This document shows positions 53,853 through 61,291 of a stretch of DNA of 64,000 nucleotides, piece after piece. The first letter of the stretch is position 1. Each line of letters begins with the position of its first letter. The translations under genes and the position numbers were made by a program. The stretch covers positions 310,001 through 374,000 of the forward strand of contig NZ_JAIOAP010000005.1 in assembly GCF_021190915.1 (NCBI RefSeq). Reading direction: 5' to 3'. This stretch comes from Cohnella silvisoli. Lineage in GTDB: Bacteria; Bacillota; Bacilli; Paenibacillales; Paenibacillaceae. A model generated the notes under the pieces. It had not been told where the DNA came from. It ran no database searches and saw only the letters and a list, made by a program, of their open reading frames with translations.

Positions 53853-54035
53853 GAAAACAGGCAGGTTTCCTGGCTCCTGGATCAATGCTCTTCGGGCCTT
53901 CCCGCGAACGTCTTCCGACGTTGGCAGTGGCATTTCCGAATGGCTCCCCATGGACAGTGGCGGGACCGCGCCGGTTTTGCACCGGACTTCCCTATTATGC
54001 TCTCGCGAGCACCTGTTTTCCGCCGTATTCACTTG
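53853..54035 (-). promoter_or_regulatory. cobalamin riboswitch
   Basis: Reading the minus strand, the leader contains, in order: AAAACAGGTGCTCGC, AGGGAAGTCCGGTGCAAAAC, CCGGCGCGGTCCC, the B12 box GCCACTGT, and the closing AGCCAGGAAACCTGCCTG. This is the ordered conserved core of the AdoCbl riboswitch class. It precedes the six-gene ECF operon (53576 to 46503), which it would shut off when cobalamin is plentiful. Confidence 0.95.
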
Positions 54036-54114
54036 TGTAGACATCTTATCACGCTGGCAGAAGGCTGTCTACCGAGCCAAGCCGCACGAATTTGTGAAAA
54101 GAGCCGTTCTCCTC

Positions 54115-54142
54115 TAAAGCTTTGGGGAGGATTTGTCGATAA
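54115..54142 (+). promoter_or_regulatory. SigD-type flagellar promoter of motAB
   Basis: TAAA at 54115-54118, a 16-base spacer and GTCGATAA at 54135-54142, close to the SigD consensus TAAA-N15-16-GCCGATAA. It is 75 bases upstream of the motA start. Confidence 0.75.
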
Positions 54143-54216
54143 ACCTATTATCGTGTCGGTTGTGAGAGTAAACTCCCTTCGCGTACATATCATTCTTCCA
54201 TATGCCGGGGTGTACG

Positions 54217-55023
54217 ATGAAAAATTCAACAATTATCGGGTTAGCTTTAGGTTTTATCGCACTAATATTTGGTATGGTTCTGAAGGGCGCTCCGCTTGCC
54301 AGCTTGATTACCAACCCGGCCGCTTACGTCATTATTATCGTCGGAACTTGCGCATCTGTCTTCGTGGCGTTCCCGATGTCGGATCTCAGCAAAGTACCCA
54401 AGCTGTTCAAGCTCATATTCGCGGAGCCCAAGCTGCTGCCGCGCCAACAACTCATTGGGATGTTCATGGAATGGGCAACGATCACGCGCCGCGAAGGCTT
54501 ATTAGCCCTTGAAGCCCGCGTAGACGAGATCGAGGATTCCTTTCTTAAATCCGGCATGCGCATGATCATCGACGGCAATGATCAGGATTTCGTGCGGGAT
54601 GTCCTATTAGAGGATATATCGGCAACGGAAGAACGCCATCGGGGCGGAGCGCAGATCTTCTCCCAAGCAGGTATGTATGCGCCGACGCTCGGCGTACTCG
54701 GAGCCGTTATCGGTCTAATTGCAGCTCTTGGTAACCTTGCCGAGATGGAGAAGCTCGCCCATGCCGTAGCTGCCGCGTTTATCGCGACATTGCTCGGGAT
54801 ATTTACCGGATACGTGATGTGGCATCCCATTGCTAACAAATTAAAACGCCTTTCGAAGCGCGAGATCGATCTCAAACTTATGATGGTCGAAGGCTTGCTC
54901 TCGATCCAATCGGGCGTATCCACAATCGCCATTCAACAGAAACTTCTAGTGTTCCTCACCCCGACGGAGCGGTTGGCGTTCGCTGAGAAGGAGGATCCGC
55001 AGCGTGAGCAGAAAACGGCATGA
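54217..55023 (+). CDS. motA: flagellar motor stator protein MotA
   Basis: 268 residues from the ATG at 54217 (GGGGTG upstream). Four membrane helices (IIGLALGFIALIFGMVLKG, AAYVIIIVGTCASVFVAF, YAPTLGVLGAVIGLIAALG, AHAVAAAFIATLLGIFTGYV), a cytoplasmic loop with the charged rotor-contact segment, and a C-terminal tail. It forms the proton- or sodium-conducting stator with MotB. It overlaps motB by 20 bases and stands apart from any flagellar cluster, as in Bacillus. Confidence 0.95.
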   Translation: MKNSTIIGLALGFIALIFGMVLKGAPLASLITNPAAYVIIIVGTCASVFVAFPMSDLSKVPKLFKLIFAEPKLLPRQQLIGMFMEWATITRREGLLALEARVDEIEDSFLKSGMRMIIDGNDQDFVRDVLLEDISATEERHRGGAQIFSQAGMYAPTLGVLGAVIGLIAALGNLAEMEKLAHAVAAAFIATLLGIFTGYVMWHPIANKLKRLSKREIDLKLMMVEGLLSIQSGVSTIAIQQKLLVFLTPTERLAFAEKEDPQREQKTA

Positions 55024-55831
55024 ACCTCATGAGGAGCATCCGGATGAATCCTGGCTCCTGCCCTATTCCGATCTGATGACGTTGTTGTTGGCTTTGTTTA
55101 TCGTTCTATTCGCCGCAAGCTCAGTGAATACATCTAAGCTTGAAGAGATGAGCCGCGCATTCAAGACCGCCTTTAGCTCAGGTATCGGCATTCTGGATAA
55201 GGGCGCGCTTACAGAAGATAACCAGTTGAAACGTCGTACAGCCGAAGACCTCGACCGTAAAGACGATGGCAAGAAATCCCGAAAAACGCTTGAACTAGAA
55301 GAACAGCAAAACCTCGAGGAGCTTCAACAGCAACTCGACAAATATATTCAGAAAAGCGGGCTGTCCACTCAGCTCGAGACGAACCTCAACCAGTCCGAGC
55401 TTCTCATCACGATCCGGGACAACGCCTTGTTCCCTTCGGGGAGCGCCAATATCAAGCAAGAATCGCAGAAGCTTGCAACGGCGATCGGCCAGATGCTGCA
55501 TCAATATCCGGGTTATGAAATTCTGGTCACCGGCCATACCGACAACCAACCGATCAATACGGCGGAGTTCCCGTCCAATTGGGAGCTTAGCTCCAAACGT
55601 GCCGTTAACTTCATGAAGATATTGCTGAAATACGGAAATTTAGATCCGAAGCTCTTCAGTTCGACCGCCTATGGCGAATATCGGCCTTTAGAGAGCAATC
55701 TCACGGATGCGGGCCGCGCCAAAAACCGTCGGGTCGAGGTCTCGATTCTTCGCAAGTACGTCGAACCCGCCACCGATGGCGCCAATCAGATTACATTGAC
55801 TGCCATGGCTGATGAAGGCAATAAACAATAA
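55004..55831 (+). CDS. motB: flagellar motor stator protein MotB
   Basis: 275 residues, GTG start overlapping motA. One N-terminal membrane helix (SDLMTLLLALFIVLFAASSV) with the ion-binding Asp23, a charged coil (60-125, rich in KKSRKTLELEEQQNLEELQQ), and a C-terminal OmpA-like peptidoglycan-binding domain with ILVTGHTDNQPIN and NRRVEVSIL. The Ala/Ser pattern near Asp23 does not allow a clear choice between proton and sodium coupling. A terminator follows at 55851. Confidence 0.95.
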   Translation: MSRKRHEPHEEHPDESWLLPYSDLMTLLLALFIVLFAASSVNTSKLEEMSRAFKTAFSSGIGILDKGALTEDNQLKRRTAEDLDRKDDGKKSRKTLELEEQQNLEELQQQLDKYIQKSGLSTQLETNLNQSELLITIRDNALFPSGSANIKQESQKLATAIGQMLHQYPGYEILVTGHTDNQPINTAEFPSNWELSSKRAVNFMKILLKYGNLDPKLFSSTAYGEYRPLESNLTDAGRAKNRRVEVSILRKYVEPATDGANQITLTAMADEGNKQ

Positions 55832-55850
55832 TCATTTGTCCCTACACAAA

Positions 55851-55893
55851 AGGAACGTCAAGAGCGCTCAATGCTCTCGGACGTTCCTTTTTG
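55851..55893 (+). terminator. terminator of motAB
   Basis: AGGAACGTC pairs with GACGTTCCT, with an inner AGAGC/GCTCT stem, followed by TTTTTG. Confidence 0.9.
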
Positions 55894-55911
55894 ATTGTGA
55901 ATATATCTCTA

Positions 55912-56586
55912 CTACACGTTGCCTAAGTCAGCTAATCGCTTACCCTCATAGACATGTACCCCAAGCTCACTCGGAGCGTTGGCCGCTTGAATCATAGCTG
56001 CCGCAACCGCATCACCCCGGATCGACTTATACTTGCCTAGAGAACCTACCAATAAGGGATTGAGCCCTTTCATGAGTATGCCCCATAGCCGCTCTCCGCT
56101 CCGGTGTTCGGCTCTATCACCCAATAGCAGCGAGGGTCGGAAGAGATTGAGCTTGGGCAGGGATAAACTGCTTAGATCCCGTTCGGCTTCTCCCTTAACC
56201 CGGCTGTAGAAAATCGAGGAGGCAGGAGACGCTCCTATCGCTGAAACGATTAAAAATTGCTTGGCTCCCGAGGCTGCGGCTTGCCGACCGAGCGCCAGCG
56301 GGTAATCATAATCGACCCGACGGAACGCTTCCTGTGTCCCCGCCAGCTTAATCGTCGTTCCTAAAGCGCAGAACCAATCGTCAGCTTTCAGTGTCGGAGC
56401 CATTTGAGGCAACGAATCAAGGGTAACCGCCAACACGTCTAGTTTAGGATGGATAATGGCAAGAGGTTTCCGGGCTAGGGCGATAACCTTCTCGTATCTG
56501 GGGTCTGCTAACAATCGATTAAGCAAGCAAGAGCCTACGAGTCCTGTTGAGCCTGCGACTAGCGCGGTTTTGGGTTGGGAAGCCAT
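55912..56586 (-). CDS. atypical SDR / NAD(P)H-binding oxidoreductase
   Basis: 224 residues. The N-terminal Rossmann signature is LVAGSTGLVGSCLLNRLL. The middle contains DWFCALGTTIKLAGTQEAFR and VDYDYPLALGRQAAASGAKQ, then FLIVSAIGASPASSIFYSRV with a Tyr-x3-Lys-like YSRVKGE. Closest in layout to NAD(P)H-binding, HTATIP2-like proteins. The substrate is unknown. It runs convergent to motB and is separated from it by the motAB terminator. Confidence 0.87.
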   Translation of the reverse strand: MASQPKTALVAGSTGLVGSCLLNRLLADPRYEKVIALARKPLAIIHPKLDVLAVTLDSLPQMAPTLKADDWFCALGTTIKLAGTQEAFRRVDYDYPLALGRQAAASGAKQFLIVSAIGASPASSIFYSRVKGEAERDLSSLSLPKLNLFRPSLLLGDRAEHRSGERLWGILMKGLNPLLVGSLGKYKSIRGDAVAAAMIQAANAPSELGVHVYEGKRLADLGNV

Positions 56587-56601
56587 ACCTCGTCCTTCTT
56601 T

Positions 56602-57375
56602 CTACGAAGAAACTTTATTTGCCTCTATTGTAGCAGTTGGTGGTCGGTTTTCCCATCGGTGAAGCAAGACGGCCAACTCCGCCCATGTTACTTTCCGATC
56701 CGGGTGGGGTACGGGATCCGGAAGCAATTGTTGCCCCTTAAGCCAGTTCATCTCCTCATTGCTGATGGATGACCAATCGACGTTCCCGTTAATCCTTTCC
56801 CTCGCGATTCCTGAACGAGAATAGTCCCCTTCATTCGGCTGTTCCATAGTTACCTCCCCTTCCCCTCTCCATTCGATCATATTGCGCCACATGGCCACGA
56901 TATCTTGCCCGTAACGATTGCCTGCCACCGACCATTTGCCGTTCAAATCCTCCCAGCAAACAACCCTTCCTCTCCATCCCGCCCGCTCTATCAGCGCGAT
57001 TGACCGCTGTGCTATCTTCGCGTCTTGCGGCATGGCTCCATTAGCAGCAAAGGTATGCAAAATCTGCATTTGTTGCTCAACCGATCCTTCTTCAGACCAT
57101 TGGTTCAGCGTAATCGGCGCCCAGGAAGGCCCCGAAATCTCAGCCGTCCAGCCCCTTGTCTCATACACCATCTGGCAATAGGCCACATCCCCCCTTACCC
57201 CGTAACGCTCCCCTTGCCGTAAATACAATTCGGCAATTTCGGGCGCTTTCGGATTACGCCTCTTCACATAGGCGTTCATTCGCTCCGCGGAACAGCATGC
57301 CGCACCTAATATGCTCAGCTTCCCCGTAGGCTCCAGCTCCGGATGCTTGCGAAATACAGAACCGATTCGATCCAT
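56602..57375 (-). CDS. N-acetylglucosaminidase-like cell wall hydrolase
   Basis: About 257 residues from the ATG at 57375 (GGAAGGAG nine bases upstream); an earlier in-frame start at 57405 lacks a ribosome site. A glucosaminidase/lysozyme-like domain occupies residues ~35-165 (EIAELYLRQGERYGVRGDVA, then YCQMVYETRGWTAEISGPSW with the catalytic Glu candidate, and QHQMQILHTFAANG-like helix). The C-terminal ~70 residues look SLH-like (NEEMNWLKGQQLLPDPVPHP, then VTWAELAVLLHRW). There is no obvious signal peptide, so export is uncertain. Confidence 0.78.
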   Translation of the reverse strand: MDRIGSVFRKHPELEPTGKLSILGAACCSAERMNAYVKRRNPKAPEIAELYLRQGERYGVRGDVAYCQMVYETRGWTAEISGPSWAPITLNQWSEEGSVEQQMQILHTFAANGAMPQDAKIAQRSIALIERAGWRGRVVCWEDLNGKWSVAGNRYGQDIVAMWRNMIEWRGEGEVTMEQPNEGDYSRSGIARERINGNVDWSSISNEEMNWLKGQQLLPDPVPHPDRKVTWAELAVLLHRWENRPPTATIEANKVSS

Positions 57376-57460
57376 CCACACAACTCCTTCCGTACTGCAT
57401 CGCAATTCACATAAGTTTGTCCTACTTGCTCTCTATACTCTATTCCGTTTTTCACTCGGT

Positions 57461-57488
57461 TTGACCTTATTTGCCAACCTGATACAAT
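57461..57488 (+). promoter_or_regulatory. SigA-type promoter of tadA
   Basis: TTGACC at 57461-57466, 16-base spacer, TACAAT at 57483-57488. Transcription would start near 57495, placing the DnaA-box inverted repeat in the leader. Confidence 0.65.
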
Positions 57489-57521
57489 TAAATTGACTTG
57501 TACCCACTGTAAAATAAAAAA

Positions 57522-57571
57522 TGTGTATAAATCTGTGGATAACAGGGTAGTTATCCACAGATTTATACACA
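57522..57571. promoter_or_regulatory. perfect 22-bp inverted repeat with two DnaA boxes
   Basis: Arms 57522-57543 and 57550-57571 are exact reverse complements around the loop AGGGTA. Each arm contains the consensus DnaA box TTATCCACA (plus strand 57551-57559, minus strand 57542-57534). The repeat lies in the leader of tadA. Confidence 0.85.
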
Positions 57572-57617
57572 GCATGTTAACAACGAATACACGTTCGGTA
57601 GGTAAGGAGTAGAAAAT

Positions 57618-58079
57618 ATGATAATTACGGAAGACGAACGGTGGATGAAAGAAGCCATTCACCAGGCACGTCTAGCCGAATCCCTAGGCGAGGTTCCAAT
57701 CGGTGCGGTTATCGTTCGCGATGGCTCCGTTATCGGCGCAGGTTATAACCTGCGGGAAAGGGATCGCGATCCGACGGCTCACGCCGAGATGATCGCCATT
57801 CGGCAAGCAAGCGAAAGCTTGCAAGCATGGCGGCTGATCGGGTGCACCTTGTACGTTACTTTGGAGCCTTGTCCAATGTGCGCGGGCGCCATTCTGCAAT
57901 CCCGTGTGGAACGCGTTGTCTATGGTGCATCCGATCCGAAAGCAGGCTGCGTAGGAACGCTAATGGACTTGCTGCAAGATTCCCGATTCAATCACGTGTC
58001 TCCTTGGACATCAGGAGTGCTTCACGAGGAATGCTCGGCTTTGTTGACCGACTTCTTCCGTCGATTGAGAAGCCGTTAA
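57618..58079 (+). CDS. tadA: tRNA-specific adenosine deaminase
   Basis: 153 residues, AAGGAG upstream. Zinc deaminase motifs HAEMIAIRQAS (His55, catalytic Glu57) and PCPMCAGAI (Cys85, Cys88), with the early SLGEVPIGAVIV strand typical of TadA. It converts A34 to inosine in the Arg-ACG tRNA anticodon. In Bacillus the gene lies near the replication origin next to dnaX; here dnaX does not follow, and a Spo0E-like gene overlaps its 3' end on the other strand. Confidence 0.95.
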   Translation: MIITEDERWMKEAIHQARLAESLGEVPIGAVIVRDGSVIGAGYNLRERDRDPTAHAEMIAIRQASESLQAWRLIGCTLYVTLEPCPMCAGAILQSRVERVVYGASDPKAGCVGTLMDLLQDSRFNHVSPWTSGVLHEECSALLTDFFRRLRSR

Positions 58080-58295
58080 TACCGATACCGAATCGTCATA
58101 AGAGCCGTCCATCTTCCGGTATTCCGCTTCTTCCTTGCGCAATCGTTGAAGCTGGATAATGAGCGAATCCGCTTCCTCACTGACCGCCACAATCTCGGGA
58201 TCGGTCAGATTGCCCAGGTCGTTAGCCATCTCGCATAGACGACGTTGAAGCAACTGGAGGCGACGTATAAGCTGTGAAGTCTCCAAGTGAGTCAT
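58011..58295 (-). CDS. Spo0E-like sporulation regulatory protein
   Basis: 94 residues. The two-helix Spo0E pattern is recognisable (LIRRLQLLQRRLCEMANDLG then LTDPEIVAVSEEADSLIIQL). The phosphatase signature SQELD reads SEEAD here: Gln and Leu are replaced, while the first Ser and the final Asp are kept. The C-terminal 35 residues are extra and overlap tadA by 69 bases in the convergent direction. Members dephosphorylate Spo0A-P and delay sporulation. Activity of this variant is uncertain. Confidence 0.75.
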   Translation of the reverse strand: MTHLETSQLIRRLQLLQRRLCEMANDLGNLTDPEIVAVSEEADSLIIQLQRLRKEEAEYRKMDGSYDDSVSVLTASQSTEEVGQQSRAFLVKHS

Positions 58296-58516
58296 CTGAC
58301 CGCTCCTTTCTAATAAATTTCGTCATGCTTTGCCATACAACGATAGGATAATCGAACTAATCTCATTATAGGACAAAATTATCCATATTTTTGTAGAACC
58401 ATGTCGAGAAGAATGCGGTTTAACAATTTATTTTCCGACAAAATTAGGTATTAAAGACTAATCCATTAGGCTTAATTATCGATTATCCGCTATTTTCTTA
58501 AGGAGGAACTCAGGCC

Positions 58517-59206
58517 TTGGGCGTTCAGATCTTATTAGTCGAGGATGACGAAGCTCTTCATCGCGGTATCCAGTTCACTCTACAGCAAGAAGGGTTTCAA
58601 GTATTCAGCGCTCATAGTCTGCAAGAAGCCCGAATGTTGCTTAAAGATCATGACATTCATCTTCTCTTGCTGGACGTACAACTTCCAGACGGCAACGGAT
58701 TCGACTTCTGCACTGAAATTCGACAATTTCGAGATATCCCCATTATTTTCTTAACGGCTAGTGACCAAGAATTCGACATTGTCCGAGGTTTGGACCTCGG
58801 AGGGGATGATTATATTACGAAGCCTTTCCGGCTGCGGGAATTTTTGTCGCGCGTTCATGCCGTACTCCGACGCCGCGCCCCCGTTAGCCGCGATGAGGAC
58901 AAAAATTTGCTCACTGCGGGCAACTTGGTCCTGCATGTCGGAGAGATGCGTTTAGAAAAAGAAGGCCGCGAGGTTCTCCTGAGCATTACTGAATTCAGAC
59001 TGCTCTCCTTGTTCATGACGCATCCGCGAATGGTGCTGTCTAAGGACCAGATTATTCAGCACGTATGGCCGGACGGTACCGAGGTGTTGGACGATAATAC
59101 GGTAGCGGTCAATGTGCGGAGATTAAGGGAGAAAATTGAGGACGACCCGCATAATCCGCAAACGCTCGTGACCATTAGAGGAGCCGGATACCGATGGAAC
59201 GTATAG
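58517..59206 (+). CDS. response regulator, OmpR/PhoB family
   Basis: 229 residues, TTG start with AAGGAGG 11 bases upstream. Receiver domain with Asp53 in LLLLDVQLPDGNG and Lys in YITKPFRLREFL; winged helix 130-229 with SITEFRLLSLFMTHPRMVLS and DDNTVAVNVRRLREKIED. It overlaps the kinase gene by 13 bases. Together with the ABC transporter downstream this is the layout of peptide-antibiotic or cell-envelope stress sensing modules. Confidence 0.93.
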   Translation: MGVQILLVEDDEALHRGIQFTLQQEGFQVFSAHSLQEARMLLKDHDIHLLLLDVQLPDGNGFDFCTEIRQFRDIPIIFLTASDQEFDIVRGLDLGGDDYITKPFRLREFLSRVHAVLRRRAPVSRDEDKNLLTAGNLVLHVGEMRLEKEGREVLLSITEFRLLSLFMTHPRMVLSKDQIIQHVWPDGTEVLDDNTVAVNVRRLREKIEDDPHNPQTLVTIRGAGYRWNV

Positions 59207-60504
59207 AAGGATCGCGACTGAGTTTAGCAAGAATGCGCCAGAACCCTTCCGTACGGCGGCTTTGCCTGATCCTAGCCGCTTTAATCGTATTGGCAATCGT
59301 GTTCATCGGTTTATATACGCATTATTCCACGGAAAAGTTGAAGAAGGACTGGCTCAACAGGGAAGCGGCCATCATCGGCAACCTGTCCGCAGAGCGGCCG
59401 GAGCTGGCCGCCAGCTGGCTTAATGAACTAGCGCAGACCAATAAGCCTTCTCCAGAAGCCGTAGCCGAAGGCCGCAAGATTATGGAGAGTCACGGCATAA
59501 CAGCAGAACTAGAGACGCGCTGGTTGCCCGTGATCGGAGAATACCGAATCCGTACCTGGTGGGTTTTACTCATTGGCGTCATCGCGTTCATTACCCTTGC
59601 CGCCTTGTTGTTACTTAGGGAATCACGCCGGCAGTTAGGGGAAATTCGGAGCTTGGCCGTATCTCTTGAAGACACCGTTAAGCATAACAAGCCGATGGCT
59701 TTCCGCAGTTATGAGGAAGGAGAACTCGGTTTGTTAGCCAACGGAGCTCAGGAGCTTACGATTCGCCTAAGGGAGACCATCGAGCAACTGCACGAGGATA
59801 AAGCCTTTCTTAAAGATACCGTAGCGGATATTTCCCATCAGTTAAAAACTCCCCTAGCCTCCTTAATGATCTACGTCGATTTGCTCAGGGAAGGGCAGGT
59901 CGATGCCGAGCATGCGGCGGAGTTTCTGGAAACGTGCAGGCGCGAGCTCGATCGTATGGAATGGCTTACGCTTACGCTGCTTAAGCTGGCCCGTCTAGAA
60001 GCCGATGCGCTGGAGATGAACCTAAGTGAAGCGCCTATTGCGAATACCGTGCGGGAAGCCGTAAATTCCATTCGCCACCTGGCGGAAAATAAACAAATCA
60101 AAGTTGTCATAGAGGAAGCGGATACGAGACTAATTGTTCCTCACGATTCCCGTTGGATGGCTGAGGCGCTCGTGAATGTGCTCAAGAATGCCGTCGAACA
60201 CAGCCCCCCGGGCAGCTCCGTATTCGTCGGTTGGGAAAACACTCCCGTATTCACTCGGCTCCACGTCAAAGATCAAGGCCGCGGAATAGAAGCGCGGCAC
60301 TTGCCCCATATTTTCAAAAAATTTTATCGAACCTCTTCGGACAGCAATGGCGTCGGATTGGGATTGCCGCTGGTGAAATCCATTGTCGAGAAACACGGCG
60401 GCATCGTTTCCGCTGCAGGCAACCCTTCGGGAGGTACGACCTTTATCCTGACGCTACTCCATCATCCTTTCCCGCCTGCATCATCGAAGCTTACAAAACT
60501 GTAA
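59194..60504 (+). CDS. sensor histidine kinase
   Basis: 436 residues. Two membrane helices (about 23-42 and 121-141) enclose an extracytoplasmic segment of about 78 residues. HisKA domain with ADISHQLKTPLASLMIYVDL (His215), then HATPase with VNVLKNAVEHSPPG, VKDQGRGIEARHLPHIFKKF and GVGLGLPLVKSIVEKHGG. It pairs with the preceding response regulator. The extracellular loop is longer than in BceS-type kinases, so signal sensing may be direct. Confidence 0.93.
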   Translation: MERIEGSRLSLARMRQNPSVRRLCLILAALIVLAIVFIGLYTHYSTEKLKKDWLNREAAIIGNLSAERPELAASWLNELAQTNKPSPEAVAEGRKIMESHGITAELETRWLPVIGEYRIRTWWVLLIGVIAFITLAALLLLRESRRQLGEIRSLAVSLEDTVKHNKPMAFRSYEEGELGLLANGAQELTIRLRETIEQLHEDKAFLKDTVADISHQLKTPLASLMIYVDLLREGQVDAEHAAEFLETCRRELDRMEWLTLTLLKLARLEADALEMNLSEAPIANTVREAVNSIRHLAENKQIKVVIEEADTRLIVPHDSRWMAEALVNVLKNAVEHSPPGSSVFVGWENTPVFTRLHVKDQGRGIEARHLPHIFKKFYRTSSDSNGVGLGLPLVKSIVEKHGGIVSAAGNPSGGTTFILTLLHHPFPPASSKLTKL

Positions 60505-60598
60505 GCAGCTAACCCGCTATCCTGTAAGGTTGCCGCGCTATACTGGGTTCGTAGCAGCAGAGATTGCGCGAATCCAATAACCGGAGGATGAATGACAC

Positions 60599-61291
60599 GT
60601 GAACGTAATTAATGTAGACGGTTTAAGCAAATCTTATGGCAAAGGGTCGACGCAGGTTAACGCGCTTCATGACGTATCCTTCTCGATCAAACAAGGAGAG
60701 TTCGTCGCGGTCGTCGGTGCGAGCGGTTCGGGGAAAAGCACCCTGCTCCATATGTTGGGCGGTCTCGATAAACCAAGCAGCGGTTATGTCCATATCGACG
60801 GAGAAAATCTGTACGCGCTTATGGAGAAACAGAGAGCGGTATTCCGTCGCCGGAAAATCGGGTTTATTTTTCAGTCGTATAACCTCATTCCCGTCCTGAA
60901 CGTGGAAGAAAATATTCAGTTGCCGTTATTGTTAGATCGCCGCCAACCGGATCAAGCTTATATTAACGACCTCATCCATACGCTTGGATTGCACGAGCGC
61001 CGAAAGCACCTGCCCTCCGAGCTGTCGGGCGGACAACAGCAGAGGGTTGCGATCGGACGGGCGCTAGCCTATCGTCCTGCGATCGTTCTAGCCGATGAGC
61101 CGACGGGAAACTTGGACAGCGCGAACGGTCGGGAAGTGTTAGAGCTCTTGAAGCTGGCGGTGCGACAATACCATCAGACGGTTATCGTTATTTCCCATGA
61201 TATGAATGTCGCCGCGGAAGCCGATCGTGTATTGAATATGCAGGATGGCAAGCTTATCAATGATACGAGCAGCGGCGGGAGGGGCATATGA
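60599..61291 (+). CDS. ABC transporter ATP-binding protein, LolD/MacB-like
   Basis: 230 residues from the GTG at 60599 (GGAGG 11 bases upstream). Walker A GASGSGKSTLL, Q-loop IFQSYNLIPVLNVEENIQLP, signature LSGGQQQRVAIGR, Walker B IVLADEPTGNLDS, switch ISHDMNVAAEAD. It belongs to the MacB/LolD/BceA group that couples to FtsX permeases and performs mechanotransmission rather than simple transport. Its stop overlaps the start of the permease gene by 4 bases. Confidence 0.94.
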   Translation: MNVINVDGLSKSYGKGSTQVNALHDVSFSIKQGEFVAVVGASGSGKSTLLHMLGGLDKPSSGYVHIDGENLYALMEKQRAVFRRRKIGFIFQSYNLIPVLNVEENIQLPLLLDRRQPDQAYINDLIHTLGLHERRKHLPSELSGGQQQRVAIGRALAYRPAIVLADEPTGNLDSANGREVLELLKLAVRQYHQTVIVISHDMNVAAEADRVLNMQDGKLINDTSSGGRGI

